The translations under genes and the position numbers were made by a program. Of a stretch of 64,000 bases of DNA, positions 8,896 to 17,374 are shown one piece after another. The number at the start of each line of letters is the position of its first letter. Within the stretch, counting starts at the first letter, position 1. Origin of the DNA: AAA044-D11 sp965268275 (GTDB lineage Bacteria; Actinomycetota; Actinomycetes; Nanopelagicales; Nanopelagicaceae); the NCBI GenBank assembly GCA_965268275.1, contig OZ254168.1, forward strand, positions 124,001 to 188,000. The letters run 5' to 3'. The notes beneath the pieces were generated by a model. It was not told where the DNA came from. It saw only the letters and a program-made list of their open reading frames with translations, and made no database searches.

Positions 8896-9672
8896 ATGTT
8901 GCTTGCAATCGATGTTGGAAATACGAATACGGTTTTAGGGGTATTCGAAGATAAAGCAATGATTAGAAGTTGGCGCGTTAAAACTGATCCCAGAGATACT
9001 TCAGATGAGTTGTGGGTTCGCTATTCAGCGCTAGTCGAAGGTTTTGAAATTACTGCGCTTTCAATTTGTTCAACAGTTCCATCAACGCTTCGCGAACTTA
9101 GAACCATGATCACTACTTTTTATCCAGAACTTAAAACTACAATTGTTGAACCAGGTATAAAGACTGGAGTCCCGCTGCAAGTTGATAATCCAAAAGAAAT
9201 TGGTGCAGATCGAATTGTAAATACCTTAGCCGCGCATGAACTGTATGGCGAGAATGGACCTTGCATAGTCGTCGATTTTGGAACTTCTACCAATCTAGAT
9301 GTGGTTTCGCCAAAAGGAGAATTCTTGGGCGGTGCACTTGCTGCAGGAATTGAAATTTCGGTAGATGCGTTGGCAGCTCGCGCTGCACAACTGCGTCGAG
9401 TTGAATTAGTTACACCAAAGAATGTAATCGGCAAAAACACTGTAGAGGCACTTCAGTCTGGAACTATTTATGGATTTGCCGGACAAGTAGATGGCTTGGT
9501 AAATCGCATTACAGATGAACTAATTAAACTTTATCCAGATACCGGAGAAGTAAGCGTTATTGCTACCGGTGGTCTCGCGCCTTTAGTTTTAGGAGTGAGT
9601 GAAACTATTGATTTCCACGAGCCAGATTTGACCTTAATTGGGCTCCGCTTAGTTCATGAACGCAATTCTTAA
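8896..9672 (+). CDS. coaX: type III pantothenate kinase
   Basis: CoaX phosphorylates pantothenate, the first step from pantothenate to CoA. The 258-residue ASKHA-fold protein opens with LLAIDVGNTNTVLGVF (phosphate loop, residues 2-17), has the pantothenate segment GADRIVNTLAAHELYG, the second phosphate loop DFGTSTNLDVV, and GGALAAGIEIS. It is the last gene of the panC-nadB-nadC-coaX string, with a two-base gap after nadC, which links its substrate supply (panC) to its own step. Confidence 0.95.
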   Translation: MLLAIDVGNTNTVLGVFEDKAMIRSWRVKTDPRDTSDELWVRYSALVEGFEITALSICSTVPSTLRELRTMITTFYPELKTTIVEPGIKTGVPLQVDNPKEIGADRIVNTLAAHELYGENGPCIVVDFGTSTNLDVVSPKGEFLGGALAAGIEISVDALAARAAQLRRVELVTPKNVIGKNTVEALQSGTIYGFAGQVDGLVNRITDELIKLYPDTGEVSVIATGGLAPLVLGVSETIDFHEPDLTLIGLRLVHERNS

Positions 9673-9701
9673 CCCAGCTAAACGGTAGGCTTACTCACCT
9701 T

Positions 9702-11228
9702 ATGAATGAAAAAACGAACTCTCAAAATCCACCTGTAGTGGATGATGCAGATGATCTGCCAGAGCAACTGCGAATTCGCAGGTCAAAACGGGCAGCGATT
9801 ATTGAGCGCGGAGTTGAGCCATATCCGGTGGAAGTTCCGCGAACCAAAAGCATCAAAGAGATTCGTGAAAGCCATAAAGATTTAGCAATAGATGTTGCAA
9901 CTGGAATTATTGAAAGTATTGCAGGCCGAATTATCTTTAAACGCGATACCGGAAAGTTATGTTTTGCGACAGTCCGCGAAGGTGACGGAACTGAAATTCA
10001 AGCCATGTTCTCACTCGACAAAGTTGGCGAAGAAATTCTTAATCTCTGGAAATCTGAAGTTGATCTAGGCGATATCGTGAGTGTCACTGGTGAAGTAATC
10101 ACTTCAAAGCGTGGCGAACTTTCAATTCTTGCCACGACTTGGAAAATGGCAGCGAAGTCACTTCGCCCACTTCCAGTTGAACACAAGCCACTCTCTGAGG
10201 AAACTCGAGTTCGTATGCGTTACGTAGATTTGATTGTGCGCCCAGAAGCCAGGACTAATGCCAGACTTCGACCAAATGTGATGCGTTCGCTTCGAGAAAC
10301 TTTCCAGAATCGGGGATTCGTAGAAGTTGAAACTCCAATGCTTCAGGTTATGCACGGTGGGGCAGCAGCTAGACCATTTAAAACTTTAAGTAATGCCTAT
10401 GACATGGAACTCTTCCTGCGAATTGCGCCCGAACTCTTTCTCAAGCGTTGTGTCGTTGGCGGAATTGAGCGAGTCTTTGAAATAAATCGTAACTTTAGAA
10501 ACGAAGGCGCTGATTCAAGTCACTCACCAGAATTTGCAATGATTGAAAGTTATGAAGCATATGGCGATTGGAATTCAATAGCAGCACTTACTCGTCAACT
10601 AGTACAAGATGCTGCAATTGCAACATCTGGAAGCCATGTTGTTACGCATCATGATGGAAGAGAAGTTGATCTCGGAGGAACATGGGAAGAAGCTTCACTT
10701 TATGAGTTGCTTTCAAAAGGCGTTGGCCAAGAAGTTACTGCGCTAACTCCACGCGCCGAACTAGTTAAAATCGCTGAGAAGCTAGGCATGAAGATTGATC
10801 CCAAGTGGATTACGGGCAAGCTTGCTGAAGAAATCTTTGAACATGTTACGGCAGATAAATTGGTAGGGCCAATCTTTGTGAAGGGCTTCCCAATTGATAC
10901 TTCACCTCTAGTGCGGGCACATCGCGAAGTTCCTGGAATTGCCGAGAAGTGGGATTTATATATTGATGGTTTTGAACTTGCGACAGGTTATTCAGAATTA
11001 ATTGATCCAGTAATTCAACGCGAACGTTTAGTGGAGCAAGCAGCTCTTGGCTCTAAGGGTGACCTTGAAGCAATGCAGATTGATGAAGATTTCTTACGTG
11101 CGATGGAATATGCGATGCCACCGATGGGGGGCATGGGAATGGGAGTCGACCGTTTGTTAATGGCGCTAACCGGACTTGGAATTCGCGAAACAATTCTCTT
11201 CCCACTAGTAAAGCCAGAAGAGTCATAA
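9702..11228 (+). CDS. lysS: lysyl-tRNA synthetase, class II
   Basis: LysS charges tRNA-Lys with lysine. The 508-residue protein has an N-terminal OB-fold anticodon domain (to about residue 165) and a class II core: motif 1 around LRETFQNRGFVEVETPMLQ, motif 2 FEINRNFRNEG, and motif 3 GMGMGVDRLLMALTG near the C-terminus. ATG 9702 has no Shine-Dalgarno sequence; a TAGGCT hexamer begins 16 bases upstream, so the transcript may have a leader of only a few bases. In M. tuberculosis lysS is followed by lsr2 and clpC1; here an acetyltransferase gene is next and lsr2 is absent. Confidence 0.97.
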   Translation: MNEKTNSQNPPVVDDADDLPEQLRIRRSKRAAIIERGVEPYPVEVPRTKSIKEIRESHKDLAIDVATGIIESIAGRIIFKRDTGKLCFATVREGDGTEIQAMFSLDKVGEEILNLWKSEVDLGDIVSVTGEVITSKRGELSILATTWKMAAKSLRPLPVEHKPLSEETRVRMRYVDLIVRPEARTNARLRPNVMRSLRETFQNRGFVEVETPMLQVMHGGAAARPFKTLSNAYDMELFLRIAPELFLKRCVVGGIERVFEINRNFRNEGADSSHSPEFAMIESYEAYGDWNSIAALTRQLVQDAAIATSGSHVVTHHDGREVDLGGTWEEASLYELLSKGVGQEVTALTPRAELVKIAEKLGMKIDPKWITGKLAEEIFEHVTADKLVGPIFVKGFPIDTSPLVRAHREVPGIAEKWDLYIDGFELATGYSELIDPVIQRERLVEQAALGSKGDLEAMQIDEDFLRAMEYAMPPMGGMGMGVDRLLMALTGLGIRETILFPLVKPEES

Positions 11229-11231
11229 GTC

Positions 11232-11729
11232 ATGTCAATAATAATTCGGCCAGCTCGAACTTCAGATATCAAAGCAATCCGCGCAATTATCGATGAATAT
11301 TCTGCAAGTCGCAGATTGCTGACAAAAGAAACTGTAACTCTTTATGAAAGTGTTCAAGAATTTACTGTCGCAGAAAGCGCTGGAAAAATCGTTGGTTGCG
11401 GAGCAGTGCATGTTCTGTGGGAAGACTTAGCCGAAGTCCGATCTGTTGCAGTTGATCAGAGCCTTCGTGGTCAAGGAGTGGGGCATGGAATTCTCGAAGC
11501 GCTAATTAAGCGGGCAACTGAAATCGGAGTTAAGCGAATCTTCTGCCTGACATTCGAGACCGAATTTTTTGGAAGGCATGGCTTTAAAGAGATTGAGGGA
11601 ACTCCCGTCTCGCCAGATGTTTATAACGAGCTTCTGCATTCGTACGACAGCGGTGTTGCCGAATTCTTGGATCTCGAGAGCGTTAAGCCAAATACCCTGG
11701 GCAATACCCGAATGCTCCTAACCCTGTAA
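11232..11729 (+). CDS. argA: GNAT-family acetyltransferase, probably L-glutamate N-acetyltransferase (ArgA type)
   Basis: The 165-residue single-domain GNAT protein starts IIRPARTSDIKAI and carries the acetyl-CoA loop VDQSLRGQGVGHGI near residues 76-89. The segments AGKIVGCGAVHVLWEDLAEV and FFGRHGFKEIE resemble the short actinobacterial glutamate N-acetyltransferases such as Rv2747 that open arginine synthesis. It lies 3 bases after lysS. The family assignment is firm; the substrate is inferred from similarity to those short ArgA proteins and would need assay. Confidence 0.75.
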   Translation: MSIIIRPARTSDIKAIRAIIDEYSASRRLLTKETVTLYESVQEFTVAESAGKIVGCGAVHVLWEDLAEVRSVAVDQSLRGQGVGHGILEALIKRATEIGVKRIFCLTFETEFFGRHGFKEIEGTPVSPDVYNELLHSYDSGVAEFLDLESVKPNTLGNTRMLLTL

Positions 11730-11759
11730 ATCTCTTTCAAAATCCCGAATTCACCACCA

Positions 11760-11818
11760 AATATTGGGTCAATTCTCAGTTTTTCGGGCATAAATAGGGG
11801 CAATATTCGGTTAGACCC
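11760..11818. other. crossed inverted repeats in the clpC leader region
   Basis: AATATTG at 11760-11766 is complementary to CAATATT at 11801-11807, and GGGTC at 11766-11770 to GACCC at 11814-11818. The arms interleave, as in a pseudoknot or two alternative hairpins. The rest of 11730-11887 holds nothing else I recognise; a clean promoter could not be picked. The arms are short, so chance is possible. Confidence 0.25.
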
Positions 11819-11887
11819 ATTACAGGCCTTCGCATTAGAGTTGGACTATTAAGTAATACGAATTTAGCAATCTGAAAGGCGGAACCG

Positions 11888-14392
11888 ATGTTCGAGCGCT
11901 TTACCGATCGAGCCCGACGTGTTGTTGTGCTGGCTCAAGAAGAGGCACGCATGCTCAACCATAATTACATCGGTACTGAACACATTCTTCTGGGATTGAT
12001 CCATGAAGGTGAAGGCGTTGCTGCTAAGGCACTTGAAGCTCTTGGGATTTCACTTGAAGCCGTTCGCTCACAAGTTGAAGAAATAATTGGGCAAGGTCAA
12101 CAAGCACCTTCCGGCCATATTCCATTTACACCACGTGCAAAGAAAGTTCTAGAACTTTCGCTACGTGAAGCGCTGCAACTTGGCCACAATTACATTGGCA
12201 CCGAACATATTCTTCTTGGTTTAATTCGCGAAGGCGAAGGCGTTGCTGCACAAGTATTAGTAAAACTTGGCGCAGATTTAAACCGAGTTCGCACTCAGGT
12301 TATTTCACTTCTTTCAGGTTACCAAGGTAAAGAAGCCGCTACTTCTGGTGCACCTGCCGAAGGAACACCATCAACATCTTTAGTTTTAGATCAATTTGGT
12401 CGCAACCTCACACAGGCAGCGCGCGAAGGAAAACTTGATCCAGTAATTGGTCGCGATAAAGAAATCGAACGCGTTATGCAAGTTCTTTCACGCCGCACAA
12501 AGAACAACCCAGTTTTAATTGGTGAACCTGGCGTAGGTAAGACTGCAATTGTTGAAGGTTTAGCTCAATCAATTGTTAAAGGTGATGTTCCAGAAACTTT
12601 AAAGGATAAGCAGGTTTATTCACTTGACCTTGGTGCGCTAGTTGCGGGAAGTCGTTATCGTGGCGATTTCGAAGAGCGCTTAAAGAAAGTTCTAAAAGAG
12701 ATTCGCACACGTGGCGACATCATTCTTTTCATCGATGAGATTCATACCTTGGTTGGCGCTGGCGCAGCTGAAGGTGCAATTGATGCTGCAAGCATCCTAA
12801 AGCCAATGCTCGCCCGCGGTGAATTACAGACAGTTGGGGCTACAACCCTTGATGAATACCGTAAGCATTTCGAGAAGGATGCAGCGCTAGAACGCCGCTT
12901 TCAACCTATTCAAGTTTCAGAACCAACAGTCGAGCACACAATTGAAATTCTTAAGGGACTTCGCGATCGCTACGAATCTCACCATAAAGTTTCAATCACA
13001 GATGGCGCACTAGTGGGTGCTGCGCAAATGGCAGATCGCTATATTTCAGATCGCTTCTTGCCAGATAAAGCAATTGATTTAATTGATGAAGCTGGTTCTA
13101 GATTACGTATTCGTCGTATGACAGCACCACCAGAGCTTCGTGCATATGATGACAAGATTGCTGAAGCCCGCAAAGCGAAAGAATCTGCAATTGATTCCCA
13201 AGATTTCGAAGGCGCCGCAAGCTTCCGCGATAAGGAGAAGACCTTAATCGCTGAGAAGAATGAGGCGGAAAAAACTTGGAAAGCCGGAGATCTAGATGTA
13301 GTTGCTGAAGTTACCGAAGAGCTAATCGCCGAGGTGCTTTCAAATGCAACAGGTATTCCAGTGTTTAAGTTAACCGAGGCTGAAACTGCACGCCTGCTTC
13401 GTATGGAAGATGAATTGCATCGCCGGGTAATTGGTCAAGAGCAAGCGATCAAGGCGCTATCACAAGCGATTCGCCGTACACGTGCTGGATTAAAAGATCC
13501 AAAGCGTCCTGGCGGCTCATTTATTTTCGCCGGTCCTTCTGGAGTCGGAAAGACTGAACTATCAAGAACACTTGCTCAATTCTTATTTGGTGATTCAGAT
13601 GCACTAATCCAATTGGATATGTCGGAATATTCTGAGAAGCACACAGCTTCAAGACTATTTGGTTCACCTCCAGGTTATGTCGGATATGACGAAGGTGGCC
13701 AATTAACTGAAAAGGTTCGCCGCAAACCATTCTCAGTAGTTCTATTTGATGAGATTGAAAAGGCACACCCAGATATCTTTAACTCACTTCTACAGGTGCT
13801 TGAAGATGGCCGTTTAACAGACTCTCAAGGCCGGGTTGTCGATTTCAAGAACACAATAATTATCATGACTACAAACCTTGGAACTCGCGATATTTCAAAG
13901 ACCTTGAACCTAGGTTTCACCAATGCATCAGATGAGCAAGGAAATTATGAACGGATGAAGGGCAAAGTAAATGACGAACTTAAGAATCATTTCCGTCCAG
14001 AATTCCTAAACCGTATCGATGATGTAATTGTCTTCCACCAGTTGACCGAGAATGAAATTGTTCAAATTGTTGATCTAATGATCGCTAGTTTGGATGAGCG
14101 ACTTCGCGCTCGCGATATGGGTATTGAATTAACAACTGAAGCTAAGGCGCTTCTTGCAAAGAAGGGTTACGACCCACTTCTAGGAGCCCGCCCACTTCGT
14201 CGTTGTATTCAACGAGAAATTGAAGATGTGCTTTCAGAGAAGATTCTCTTTGGCGATCTAAAGGCTGCCGAAATTATCTTGGTTGGAACAACCATTGAAG
14301 ATGAGAAGGAAATTTTCACCTTCAAGGGAATGCCTAAGACTGAAATGCCAGATACACCTGGACATTTAGCTGAAGCACCAACACCAAAGTAA
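11888..14392 (+). CDS. clpC: ATP-dependent Clp protease ATP-binding subunit ClpC
   Basis: ClpC is the Hsp100 unfoldase that feeds substrates to ClpP. Its 834 residues show two N-terminal Clp repeats (about 5-75 and 80-145, both with NYIGTEHILLGLI), D1 with Walker A GEPGVGKT at 212-219 and IDEIHTLVGAGAAEGAIDA, a UVR-like middle region around 430, D2 with GPSGVGKT at 549-556, and the C-terminal sensor GARPLRR. The ribosome site GAAAGGCGG lies ahead of ATG 11888. It has its own 158-base leader region. The downstream end meets radA tail to tail, with 11 bases between. Confidence 0.97.
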   Translation: MFERFTDRARRVVVLAQEEARMLNHNYIGTEHILLGLIHEGEGVAAKALEALGISLEAVRSQVEEIIGQGQQAPSGHIPFTPRAKKVLELSLREALQLGHNYIGTEHILLGLIREGEGVAAQVLVKLGADLNRVRTQVISLLSGYQGKEAATSGAPAEGTPSTSLVLDQFGRNLTQAAREGKLDPVIGRDKEIERVMQVLSRRTKNNPVLIGEPGVGKTAIVEGLAQSIVKGDVPETLKDKQVYSLDLGALVAGSRYRGDFEERLKKVLKEIRTRGDIILFIDEIHTLVGAGAAEGAIDAASILKPMLARGELQTVGATTLDEYRKHFEKDAALERRFQPIQVSEPTVEHTIEILKGLRDRYESHHKVSITDGALVGAAQMADRYISDRFLPDKAIDLIDEAGSRLRIRRMTAPPELRAYDDKIAEARKAKESAIDSQDFEGAASFRDKEKTLIAEKNEAEKTWKAGDLDVVAEVTEELIAEVLSNATGIPVFKLTEAETARLLRMEDELHRRVIGQEQAIKALSQAIRRTRAGLKDPKRPGGSFIFAGPSGVGKTELSRTLAQFLFGDSDALIQLDMSEYSEKHTASRLFGSPPGYVGYDEGGQLTEKVRRKPFSVVLFDEIEKAHPDIFNSLLQVLEDGRLTDSQGRVVDFKNTIIIMTTNLGTRDISKTLNLGFTNASDEQGNYERMKGKVNDELKNHFRPEFLNRIDDVIVFHQLTENEIVQIVDLMIASLDERLRARDMGIELTTEAKALLAKKGYDPLLGARPLRRCIQREIEDVLSEKILFGDLKAAEIILVGTTIEDEKEIFTFKGMPKTEMPDTPGHLAEAPTPK

Positions 14393-14403
14393 TTAAAAAG
14401 TAA

Positions 14404-15780
14404 CTAGTTAATCTTTACGCGAGCGATCGCCTGCTCTAAGCGGGCGACCTCCATAATTTCAATTCCAGGGATTTTAATATCACTGCCTGCTGGAACCATG
14501 GCTCGCTTAAAACCTAATCTGGCCGCTTCGGCAATTCTCTGGGTTGCGCCAGTTACTTTTCTAATTTCACCTGCAAGACCAACTTCACCGATTGCAATTA
14601 AATCTGCGGGGAGTGCAAGACCTTTAGCAGCCGAACCAACAGCGAGTGCCACGGCAAGATCTGCCGCTGGTTCTGAAATTTTCATTCCACCGACAGTTGC
14701 AACATAAACATCGCGACCAGAAACTCGGATATTTGCTCTTAGTTCTAAAACCGCCAGAGTCATTGCAGTGCGTGGGTTATCGAGGCCAGATGTTACTCGA
14801 CGTGAGTTTCCGAAGTCTCTGCCATCGGGAACAGCGGCACCAACAAGTGCTTGAATCTCGGCAAGAAGTGGACGTCGACCTTCAAGAGTTACCGTTACGC
14901 AAGTTCCTGGCACAGGTTCGCTATGCCGAGTTGTAAATAGACCAGTTGGATCGGGGAGTGAAGTAATTCCATTTTCGGTCATGTCGAAACAACCGACTTC
15001 ATCAGAAGCTCCAAAGCGATTTTTAATTGCTCGAATCAAACGTAACCTGGAATGGCGTTCGCCCTCGAAATTTAAGACAACATCAACAATATGTTCGAGA
15101 AGTCTTGGACCAGCAATCGAACCATCTTTTGTAACATGCCCAACTAAGATCAAAGTTATTGAACGCTCTTTCGCAATTCTGATTAGCGCAGCAGCAATTT
15201 CACGAACCTGGGTTACACCACCGGGCGCGCCATCAACTGCAGCACTTGCAATAGTTTGGATTGAATCAATGATTAGCAACTGAGGTTTAACAGCATCGAT
15301 ATGTGCAATTACCGAACTAAGTTCATTCTCGGATGCAAGCCACAAATTCGGATCTATCGCATTTAATCTCGTCGCGCGTAGTCGTACTTGAGAAGCAGAT
15401 TCTTCACCACTTATGTAAAGTGAATTTATCTTTGCTCGCGCGCTTTCAGCTGCGACACTTAAAAGCAGAGTTGATTTTCCAACACCTGGTTCGCCGGCTA
15501 GTAAAATTGCCGCACCAGGTACTAAGCCACCACCAAGAACTCGATCCAGTTCGCTTACTCCGCTAGATCTTGCCTTTGCATTTTCTAAACTAACTTCACC
15601 GATTGGAAGTGCTGGGGAAGTTACCTGCCCAGCAACCAGCGAGAGTTTCTTTGGGGCCGCGACCTCTTCAACAACACCCCAGGCCTGGCATTCACCACAC
15701 CTGCCAACCCACTTTGTGGTGCTCCAGCCGCACTCAGAACAGCGGAATGGGTCTTTGGTCGGGGCTGCTTTTTTGGCCAT
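14404..15780 (-). CDS. radA: DNA repair protein RadA
   Basis: RadA is a RecA-like ATPase that promotes branch migration in recombinational repair. The 458-residue protein has a four-cysteine zinc finger (C14, C17, C28, C31), Walker A GEPGVGKST at 96-104, the RadA signature KNRFG at 252-256, and a C-terminal Lon-like domain. The start is ATG at 15780, with no Shine-Dalgarno sequence and a TAGCCT hexamer exactly 12 bases upstream, so it is probably leaderless. It is divergent from the rhodopsin gene across 200 bases and convergent with clpC. Confidence 0.97.
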   Translation of the reverse strand: MAKKAAPTKDPFRCSECGWSTTKWVGRCGECQAWGVVEEVAAPKKLSLVAGQVTSPALPIGEVSLENAKARSSGVSELDRVLGGGLVPGAAILLAGEPGVGKSTLLLSVAAESARAKINSLYISGEESASQVRLRATRLNAIDPNLWLASENELSSVIAHIDAVKPQLLIIDSIQTIASAAVDGAPGGVTQVREIAAALIRIAKERSITLILVGHVTKDGSIAGPRLLEHIVDVVLNFEGERHSRLRLIRAIKNRFGASDEVGCFDMTENGITSLPDPTGLFTTRHSEPVPGTCVTVTLEGRRPLLAEIQALVGAAVPDGRDFGNSRRVTSGLDNPRTAMTLAVLELRANIRVSGRDVYVATVGGMKISEPAADLAVALAVGSAAKGLALPADLIAIGEVGLAGEIRKVTGATQRIAEAARLGFKRAMVPAGSDIKIPGIEIMEVARLEQAIARVKIN

Positions 15781-15786
15781 GCCAGA

Positions 15787-15792
15787 AGGCTA
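15787..15792 (-). promoter_or_regulatory. -10 element of leaderless radA
   Basis: TAGCCT on the minus strand, with its first T 12 bases before the A of the radA ATG, places the transcription start at the start codon. No clear -35 was found. Confidence 0.5.
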
Positions 15793-15830
15793 TATGCAGC
15801 CACCCACACGCTTAAAATCATCTAAATTTC

Positions 15831-15864
15831 CTGAAAAAACTGTGAATTAGCCGTGATTTTTCAG
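15831..15864. other. 8-bp inverted repeat upstream of the rhodopsin gene
   Basis: CTGAAAAA at 15831-15838 and TTTTTCAG at 15857-15864 are perfect inverted arms 18 bases apart, within the radA/rhodopsin divergent region (15781-15980). This could be an operator for either gene. The A/T content makes a chance match possible, and I could not assign a definite rhodopsin promoter in this region. Confidence 0.3.
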
Positions 15865-15980
15865 TCATACACCTTTACCCTTTTACTACGTATTACTTGT
15901 GCTCTTCATATGGGATCACAACTTTTGCGGCTGGCGCCTCAACCGAGGTCCAGAACCAAAACGCCCCACGGAGGCTATAA

Positions 15981-16748
15981 ATGGTAAACCTAACAAACGG
16001 TCAATGGAGCACGCTTTATAACACGTTCTCTTTTGGCTTGATTTCGATGCTTGCTTGCACCGTTTACACATTGGTGTCACAAGCTCGAGTTCTACCTAAG
16101 TACCGCAACGCACTTGTTCTATCTTCAATGGTCACATTCATTGCGGCATATCACTACTGGCGTATATTTAACTCTTTCGAAGAGGCATCAGTTGCTGGTG
16201 GAGTAACAGTTGGAAACGCTAAAGGCGCATTCAACGAGGCATACCGCTATGTTGACTGGATTCTGACAGTACCTCTACTACTTGTAGAAGTTATTGCTGT
16301 TCTTGCTCTAGCTAAGGCTGCAGCAAGCTCACTAATTTCTCGCCTTGTCCCTGCATCTGCAGCGATGATCGCACTTGGATACCCAGGTGAAATTGCAACT
16401 GATACAAACTCCAAAGTAATTTGGGGCGTTCTATCAACACTTCCATTCCTATACATCCTTTACGTTCTATTCGTAGAACTAGGAAAGTCATTGGATCGTC
16501 AACCAGAAGGTGTAGCAGCAACCGTTGGTCGCCTACGTCTTCTATTGATCGCAACATGGGGTGTATACCCAATTTCATACTTGCTACCAATCCTTAGCGA
16601 CACACCTGCAACAGATCCAGGTTCATTCGTTAACCGCCAGATTGGTTACACCATCGCAGACGTACTTGCTAAGTGCGTATTCGGATTAACAATCTACAAG
16701 ATTGCTCGTCTGAAGTCTGCAGCAGAAGGCATGAAGGAAGATCACTAA
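15981..16748 (+). CDS. proton-pumping actinorhodopsin (xanthorhodopsin-like, green-absorbing)
   Basis: This seven-helix retinal protein of 255 residues is a light-driven outward proton pump. Helix C carries the proton-pump triad D92, T96 and E103 (spacing as in proteorhodopsin D97/T101/E108). H58 in helix B is 34 residues before D92, as in xanthorhodopsin, and the retinal Schiff-base lysine is K231 with D227 one turn before. The spectral-tuning position (D92+8) is Leu, which indicates green absorption. G149 falls near the position of the small residue that leaves room for a carotenoid antenna; that alignment is by offset only. A strong GGAGG ribosome site precedes ATG 15981, codon choice is rich in TTC/TAC, and a strong terminator follows. 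crtYd, crtYc and blh next door supply retinal. Confidence 0.96.
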   Translation: MVNLTNGQWSTLYNTFSFGLISMLACTVYTLVSQARVLPKYRNALVLSSMVTFIAAYHYWRIFNSFEEASVAGGVTVGNAKGAFNEAYRYVDWILTVPLLLVEVIAVLALAKAAASSLISRLVPASAAMIALGYPGEIATDTNSKVIWGVLSTLPFLYILYVLFVELGKSLDRQPEGVAATVGRLRLLLIATWGVYPISYLLPILSDTPATDPGSFVNRQIGYTIADVLAKCVFGLTIYKIARLKSAAEGMKEDH

Positions 16749-16767
16749 TCTGATCTAGTAATTACAG

Positions 16768-16806
16768 AAATTCGGGGGCGTCAGAAATGGCGCCCCCGAA
16801 TTTTTT
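16768..16806 (+). terminator. Rho-independent terminator of the rhodopsin gene
   Basis: A perfect 13-bp stem (16768-16780 with 16791-16803, core GGGGGCG/CGCCCCC) with a 10-base loop ends in a T tract through 16806, 19 bases after the rhodopsin stop. It suggests that rhodopsin is a single-gene transcript. Confidence 0.93.
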
Positions 16807-16832
16807 ATGTGACAGAAGGGTTATCCTTAGCT

Positions 16833-17069
16833 ATGACAAATTACCGTTTGGGTGGATATTTACTAGTTGCTATTGGCTTATTGAATTTACGTTATCAAAC
16901 TGGAGAGCCAGGAGTTGTAAGAAATAGCATCATAATTCTTACACCCGGTGCAGTAGTTTTAATTCTTAGCTTTATTCCAAAAACTGCCGCAGCGCTTAAC
17001 ACAAAGACCGCACAGAAGATTTCAATAGTGATTGGTCTCGCAGCAATTCTCTTTGCCGCAATCAATTAA
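16833..17069 (+). CDS. small hydrophobic membrane protein of unknown function
   Basis: I do not recognise this gene. The 78-residue product (from ATG 16833) has three predicted membrane segments: about 5-19, 31-48 and 60-77, with a charged loop RYQTGEPGVVRN between the first two. An upstream GTG at 16809 would add eight residues but sits against the rhodopsin terminator. No strong ribosome site is visible (AGAAGGG is 14 bases upstream). The gene lies between the rhodopsin terminator and crtYd and ends inside the crtYd stop codon (shared TTAA). The position suggests, but does not show, a link to phototrophy or carotenoids. Confidence 0.65.
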   Translation: MTNYRLGGYLLVAIGLLNLRYQTGEPGVVRNSIIILTPGAVVLILSFIPKTAAALNTKTAQKISIVIGLAAILFAAIN

Positions 17070-17374
17070 TTCTTAGGTTGAACACCTTTGCGACCCCAGT
17101 AAACCCAGAGACTCATCGTAGATAGAACAAGAGCAAAGCCGAAGAGTAGATCTTCGATAGGTGCGCCAGCTATGCGTGTTCCAATAATTGCATCTGGACT
17201 ATAAGTAACAATTCCTCTTGACGTTAGCCACCAATTAGTTATCAATTGAAACGGAACAATAATTGCATATGAAGTCCAGAAAACGGATTTTGAAAGTAGC
17301 GTAGTTTTAACGCCATAAAGGTCGAAGAAAACCGCAAAGATCACGCCAACAATTGCAATATCGCTATAGATCAT
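17066..17374 (-). CDS. crtYd: lycopene beta-cyclase subunit, CrtYd type
   Basis: This is one half of the heterodimeric actinobacterial lycopene cyclase that closes the rings of lycopene to give beta-carotene in the membrane. The 102-residue protein has three hydrophobic segments and the family motifs NWWLTSRGIVTYSPDAIIG and GAPIEDLLFGF (about residues 46-82). It overlaps crtYc by ATGA, so the two subunits are translationally coupled, and a GGAG site precedes its ATG. The beta rather than epsilon product is inferred from the neighbouring blh, which needs beta-carotene. Confidence 0.88.
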   Translation of the reverse strand: MIYSDIAIVGVIFAVFFDLYGVKTTLLSKSVFWTSYAIIVPFQLITNWWLTSRGIVTYSPDAIIGTRIAGAPIEDLLFGFALVLSTMSLWVYWGRKGVQPKN

